Source of the DNA: Phoronis ovalis
Lineage: Eukaryota; Phoronida; Phoronidae
DNA length: 10,889 nucleotides
Assembly (NCBI GenBank): GCA_028565635.1
Contig: JAOXYB010058746.1
Location: forward strand, 1 to 10,889
Reading direction: 5' to 3'
Made by a program: the position numbers and the translations under genes. Positions 7,153 to 10,889 of the stretch are shown one piece after another (position 1 is the first letter of the stretch; each line of letters opens with the position of its first letter). The notes under the pieces are model-generated. The model was given only the letters and a program-made list of their open reading frames with translations, was not told the origin of the DNA and did not search any database.

Positions 7153-7283
7153 ATCTATGGCAAAACAACCTACCCCGTTGTCCGAAAAGATGACTAAAAT
7201 CATACTCTGTTGACTGTTGTCAGAAAAGATGGCTAAAACATACCCCTTTAGTAATTCTCATGGCAAAAACATACCCCTTTATA
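7153..7283 (-). repeat. Minisatellite-like block, units of about 30-40 bp
   Basis: GTTGTCCGAAAAGATGACTAAAA at 7177 recurs 39 bp later as GTTGTCAGAAAAGATGGCTAAAA (each cited here by its first part: GTTGTCCGAAAAGATG, GTTGTCAGAAAAGATG). Truncated units with ATGGCAAAA(A)CA-AC/TACCCC flank them at about 7156-7176 and 7260-7279. On the minus strand the unit reads GGGGTATGTTTTAGCCAT, resembling modules in 2640-3010. Confidence 0.6.
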
Positions 7284-7290
7284 AGAAACA

Positions 7291-8075
7291 TGATTTTGAT
7301 TGATTAATTTTATTCTGGTACATGAAACACAACAAATATACATGCAATAAATAAATTACAATAAATAAAAATGGTGTTTCATCCCCAAGGATAACACATA
7401 AAGTTAAAAAAACTTTTCCAATGTGGTCCCTGAACATGAAACAAGATGGTAGGGGTAAATTACAAGACACATACAGTGAAAAAGAAAAATACAATGAGAT
7501 GACCTGATTACAGTACAAATAATGATTGCTCAAAATTAAAAATACAAAAACACCCACAGAGATAACAAATATTGCACTAAACTGGATACCAGAAAATTAA
7601 TAGAAAACAAAAGAATTTTCTTCACCCCGCTTAATTTGATCAGAAAGGAATTTTTTTGTTTTGGATTTAAATATTGAAAGGGTAGCAGAGTTTTTTTATG
7701 TCATTTGGCAAACTGTTCCAGAGCTTTGATCCAGTATGGATGAAAGATCTGTGCCGATCATTTAAACCTTTGGATGTTAACATTCATGCTGCTAGATCTT
7801 GTTAAGTGGCTGTGCCGATCACAGACACGACTGAAGTCACTTCTAAGGTACGAAGGAGCCGAACCATCCCATATTTTGAAACATTATTTAATTTTATTTG
7901 ACTGACCCTTCCCTTGACTGTTAGCCAACCCACCTCTGCAAATTCAGTATATCCAATATGAGATCTCGGAGATAAATTTAGAATAAATCTGATGACTTTG
8001 TTTTGACATACTTGAAGTTTTGATTTTGTTTTACAAGATAAAGATTTTCAAGACCCATTGTTAGATTTTGACCCG
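7291..8075 (-). mobile_element. 5'-truncated non-LTR retrotransposon (LINE, jockey/CR1/L2-like)
   Basis: On the minus strand a decayed reverse transcriptase C-terminal region (about 8072-7632) is followed by a 3' UTR of about 330 bp. The 3' end has AATAAA at 7314-7309 and a short AATC-type tail (AATCAATCAAAATC) ending near 7291, the tail style of CR1/L2-like elements rather than a long poly-A. The 5' limit near 8075 is where recognisable protein stops; the real truncation may be further up. The insertion orientation is opposite to the presumed divergent transcript. Confidence 0.8.
7632..8072 (-). pseudogene. LINE reverse transcriptase C-terminal tail, decayed
   Basis: The minus strand encodes LQVCQNKVIRFILNLSPRSH, IGYTEFAEVGWLTVKGRVSQ, a SYLRSDFSRVCDRHSHLTRS segment, then RSFIHTGSKLWNSLPNDIKK and FKSKTKKFLSDQI. 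The QN-a-R-I, HTR/LTRS and SF-G-LWN-LP-IK order is the standard tail after the RT domain in jockey/CR1-type proteins. Frames change near 7860, 7757 and 7680, and a TGA lies in the GS*KSLS segment near 8048. The polymerase motifs themselves are missing, so the copy is inactive. Confidence 0.82.
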
Positions 8076-8177
8076 TTGTTAGCAGTGAGCTAAAAATATA
8101 TGCTGTTGCAAGCAGGGACCCTGAAAAACCTTCCCCCTTAGGGTGGCATATATGTATAATCACTTTGGATAGCACTG

Positions 8178-8191
8178 CCCCCCCTCCCCCC
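8178..8191 (+). repeat. C-rich run
   Basis: Seven C, one T, six C. It is simple sequence next to the LINE upstream border and may be the end of another unidentified repeat. The open frame crossing it on the minus strand is a mix of LINE remnant and this run. Confidence 0.7.
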
Positions 8192-8215
8192 AGGAATGTA
8201 GTCTTGATAACCTTT

Positions 8216-10152
8216 AACTTTATTGAATAGTATACTGTTGCTGATGCACATTTTAACCACCAGCATCTGAAAATTACTTTATTCTTAGGCTGTTTATAAC
8301 AGTTTTGATATACCATAATTTTGAAGGTAGACTTCGAGAAAGATTTGTAAAATTGGCATGACAGAAGAATAACAAAATTTTTACAAGTAGGCCGGAAGAC
8401 TGAGAAAATTTGATTTGGTTTCTAGTGTTACTGCATTTTTGTGAGAAATATAGATTATCTGGTAATTAAGAAGCAGAGGTGGTGTTAAGAAAAATAATGT
8501 TTTTGGTGTGTTCAAAATATCATACGGTAAAATACGGTAACTGTTCTAGACCCAAGTTCAGCATCACATCCAGTTTACCAGTATGGTTTCACAGTATATA
8601 CTTTCAAAGTAAAATTGCATAATTGCCAGTAAAGGTATTTGATGTGGATCATTTGTAATGGGTTTTTGTTGGCTCTTTAGTTATTCCTGGGTTTAAATTT
8701 ATTTACACTTTGCTTTCCTGTCAGAGTAAGCAAATTTTCTTGGGATATATCATACCTTTATCTTTTTAGAATACATTTTCTGTTTTATGCAGCCACTGTT
8801 TTAAATAGCACAACTGTTTGAGAAACAAGTTTAAAAACATACGGTATCATAGCAATTTTTACTAATGGGAGCTTAGATATATTTGGCAATTTTTTACTGA
8901 AAACAGTGATGGAAAGAATCTTTAAAAAATTAGACACTTTTCAGAGACTTGATAGTTGGCATGGTTTGTTATCATTCTGAACAGGTCCCTATATTATGTG
9001 GAAGGTAGAAAAGGAATAACTTCACAATATAGCCAATAAGGAACCAAATTTAAATACTTTAATATCTTTTCATAATATTAGAGCTTCAATTTAAATGTAA
9101 CACTTATAAAAGTAATACAACAAAGATGGATACAGTGTGTATTCAAGTGTGTTCAATAGGTCTGTGATAAATTTTCTGCTTAATTTACCTTTACTAAAGG
9201 ATTAAGTGAGATATGAGTGTTATCTCCAAACCACAAATCCTGTAAAGATTTTTTTACCACTTCCTTCAATGAATGAAAACAAGATAATATACATTTCCTC
9301 TGAACTTTTTAAGGGACTTGGTTCTCCCAAATTATCCAACAACTGCATTTTTAGCTTTACTTTTTAATATGTTGCTTTCCTTTCAGTTCATTTTTTCTAG
9401 ATAAACTTTTCAAAGATCATGAGACTATTTTTAGCTGCAAAATAATAAGTACTCTGTAAAGTACTGGTACACCAAAGTTTCTATGTTTTTGAAAAAGTGA
9501 ATATCAACTTGTCCAGTTGTATGTATAGATTTAGTGACAAAGATCATGCTGATTCTGGCTTAATTCTTTCAGTTCACACCTGCAATCATTGTGGTATTGT
9601 GGTAGGTACTCTATACATGAAATAGATAGCAGATAATATCATGGAAGAAGTGTTTTGTGTGGAGGAAATTTAGGGATTGTTTTCTTCAGCAAAGGCATTT
9701 GTGCAGTTCTTTTTCTTGCCATTCATAATCTAAATCCGACACATGTATATCCGCCATAGCTGTCAAGTCTCCCGTTGCCAGCTTGAGACTTTCACTTTGT
9801 AGGTGTCAAAAGAAATTGTTCAAAAATACTGAATCTCCTGCTCGAAAATTCTGCCAACTTGACAGATATTCTCTGATCTGGCCAATGCCAATTTTTAAGT
9901 ATGAAATTGCATATCTACTTCAGGATTTAATGTTTATACTTGACCATATTGCAGGATGGATATATAATATTTATATTACTCTAAAATATTGGCAGCAGAA
10001 ATATTTGTACAAATATCCTAAGGCAAGTAGAACTTTTCAGTCTTTGTGGTAGCATCCAAAACAAATATTATGAATTGGGAAGATGATCGGAAACTGACAT
10101 GGTTTTCATCATTGCAATTATTTGATGCAGTGTACCACACAAATTGTTTGTT
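8216..10152. other. AT-rich stretch with no supported gene
   Basis: I searched both strands for exon-like segments. Plausible acceptor and donor words occur (for example TTCTTTCAG near 9570 with GTAGGT 29 bp later), but no segment gives a recognisable protein. The 89-codon open frame near 9783-10052 has no family signature. Intergenic or intronic. Confidence 0.6.
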
Positions 10153-10159
10153 ATGTAAG

Positions 10160-10292
10160 CCCGGGGGGGGGGGGCAGTCAATATAAAAGTGGGTACGCAT
10201 GTTCCAACAAAATTTTGCATGAAAGGGCATGTTTTCGTTAGGGCCTTTTGAAAACCCATTTTGGAACATGGGTACCCACTTTCATACCCGGG
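10160..10292. mobile_element. Foldback MITE (133 bp) with 7-bp target duplication
   Basis: The arms AAAGTGGGTACGCATGTTCC.. (10186-10207) and its reverse complement at 10261-10282 match at 21 of 22 bases. The outer ends are CCCGGG on both sides (10160-10165 and 10287-10292), the left one expanded to a run of 12 G (10163-10174). ATGTAAG occurs immediately outside at 10153-10159 and 10293-10299. There is no coding capacity. Two open frames overlapping it on the minus strand are translation of the repeat. Confidence 0.85.
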
Positions 10293-10299
10293 ATGTAAG

Positions 10300-10889
10300 T
10301 ATTCTGCTGGTTTAGATTTAATTAATAAGGGCTTTGGTTAGATTTCAAAAACTTCCTATATTACATTTTAAGATAAAATTATATATTTATTAATGTAACC
10401 CACCTTTAATTTTTCTTTTTATTTCAAGCATACCTAATTTGAATACCTGAGTTATCAAAAACAAATAATTTTCAATATAGGTATAATGAAACAAAATAGG
10501 CTGTTTTAGAGCTTTGGAAACAATTCATTAGGCTCATTGGTACTTGCAATGAGTGACCAAAAGTATGATAGTAAAACATGATCACAGCACTCCTCAGTGC
10601 ATGAATCATATGAAAGCACTAAAGTACACTTGTAGGCCTATATCAGTTTTTGATAATTTGAATTATGTCTGTGACTTCTGGTCTTCCTTTTGACCTTGTA
10701 AATACCAGCAAGATAATTCAAGATTAAATATGTTACTATGAACTATATATGACCACTACCCTATAGTGACTACCTAGTATCTGAATCAGCTACATATGAT
10801 ACACAAACAATTATGGTACTTCCTCCATAAGAACAACACGAAAATTATTGTTTTATTTTTATACTATTAATGAATGATAATTAATATAA
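10300..10889. other. AT-rich stretch, nothing recognised
   Basis: No exon, repeat or RNA gene could be supported on either strand. A T-rich tract ending in TTTCAAG near 10429 could be read as a splice acceptor, but no coding frame follows it. Confidence 0.6.

Noticed and set aside
6879-7207. 104-codon plus-strand frame and a second overlapping open frame
   Set aside because: Cysteine-rich patches were tempting as a zinc finger, but spacing fits no finger type I know and the 3' part enters a minisatellite.
7279-7557. 92-codon minus-strand frame
   Set aside because: It lies in the 3' UTR of the LINE, downstream of the reverse transcriptase tail.
9571-9599. Possible 29-bp microexon between TTCTTTCAG and GTAGGT
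   Set aside because: It gives at most nine residues (one frame HTCNHCGIV) with no neighbouring exon to join; splice words of this quality are frequent by chance.
9783-10052. 89-codon plus-strand frame
   Set aside because: No recognisable family, no conserved motif, and no splice-linked partner; the latter part is simple AT-rich sequence.
1-10889. CRISPR array, bacterial operon, tRNA or rRNA genes
   Set aside because: Spliced eukaryotic exons dominate; no regularly spaced repeats, cloverleaf or rRNA motif was seen on either strand.

Overview
This is animal nuclear DNA: AT-rich, intron-split, and full of decayed transposons. The one host gene that can be proved is the 5' part of COG6 (conserved oligomeric Golgi complex subunit 6) on the minus strand. 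Seven coding exons were found by translating between splice sites. They join in one continuous frame of 248 codons plus two bases, which is roughly the N-terminal 38% of a usual COG6 of about 650 residues. The protein is very close to vertebrate COG6. The gene runs off the left edge of the window. The repeat families (hAT ends of the CAGTGGCGGATC type, a jockey/CR1/L2-like LINE, a G-run foldback MITE) suggest a marine invertebrate. A hemichordate or other non-vertebrate deuterostome is my guess, not something the sequence proves.

Layout. 1-362: start of intron 7. 363-2551: exons 7 to 2 with short introns of 206-424 bp. 2552-6183: intron 1 (3.6 kb), which holds nearly all the repeats of the gene: minisatellite blocks, a direct repeat, and a 250-bp-scale palindrome whose left arm is split by a 1,698-bp hAT element with a broken transposase tail. 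6184-6294: exon 1 with the start codon. 6295-6624: promoter/5' region, with a possible first exon of a divergent plus-strand transcript ending at a strong splice donor. 7153-7283: minisatellite. 7291-8075: 5'-truncated LINE with a decayed reverse transcriptase tail. 10160-10292: foldback MITE with a 7-bp target duplication. I found no coding exon in 6625-7150, 8080-10150 or 10300-10889.

Nothing here looks like a new biological system. The most informative structure is the nested one in intron 1: the intact arm of the palindrome serves as a pre-insertion copy of the hAT target site, so the insertion point can be read from this window alone.
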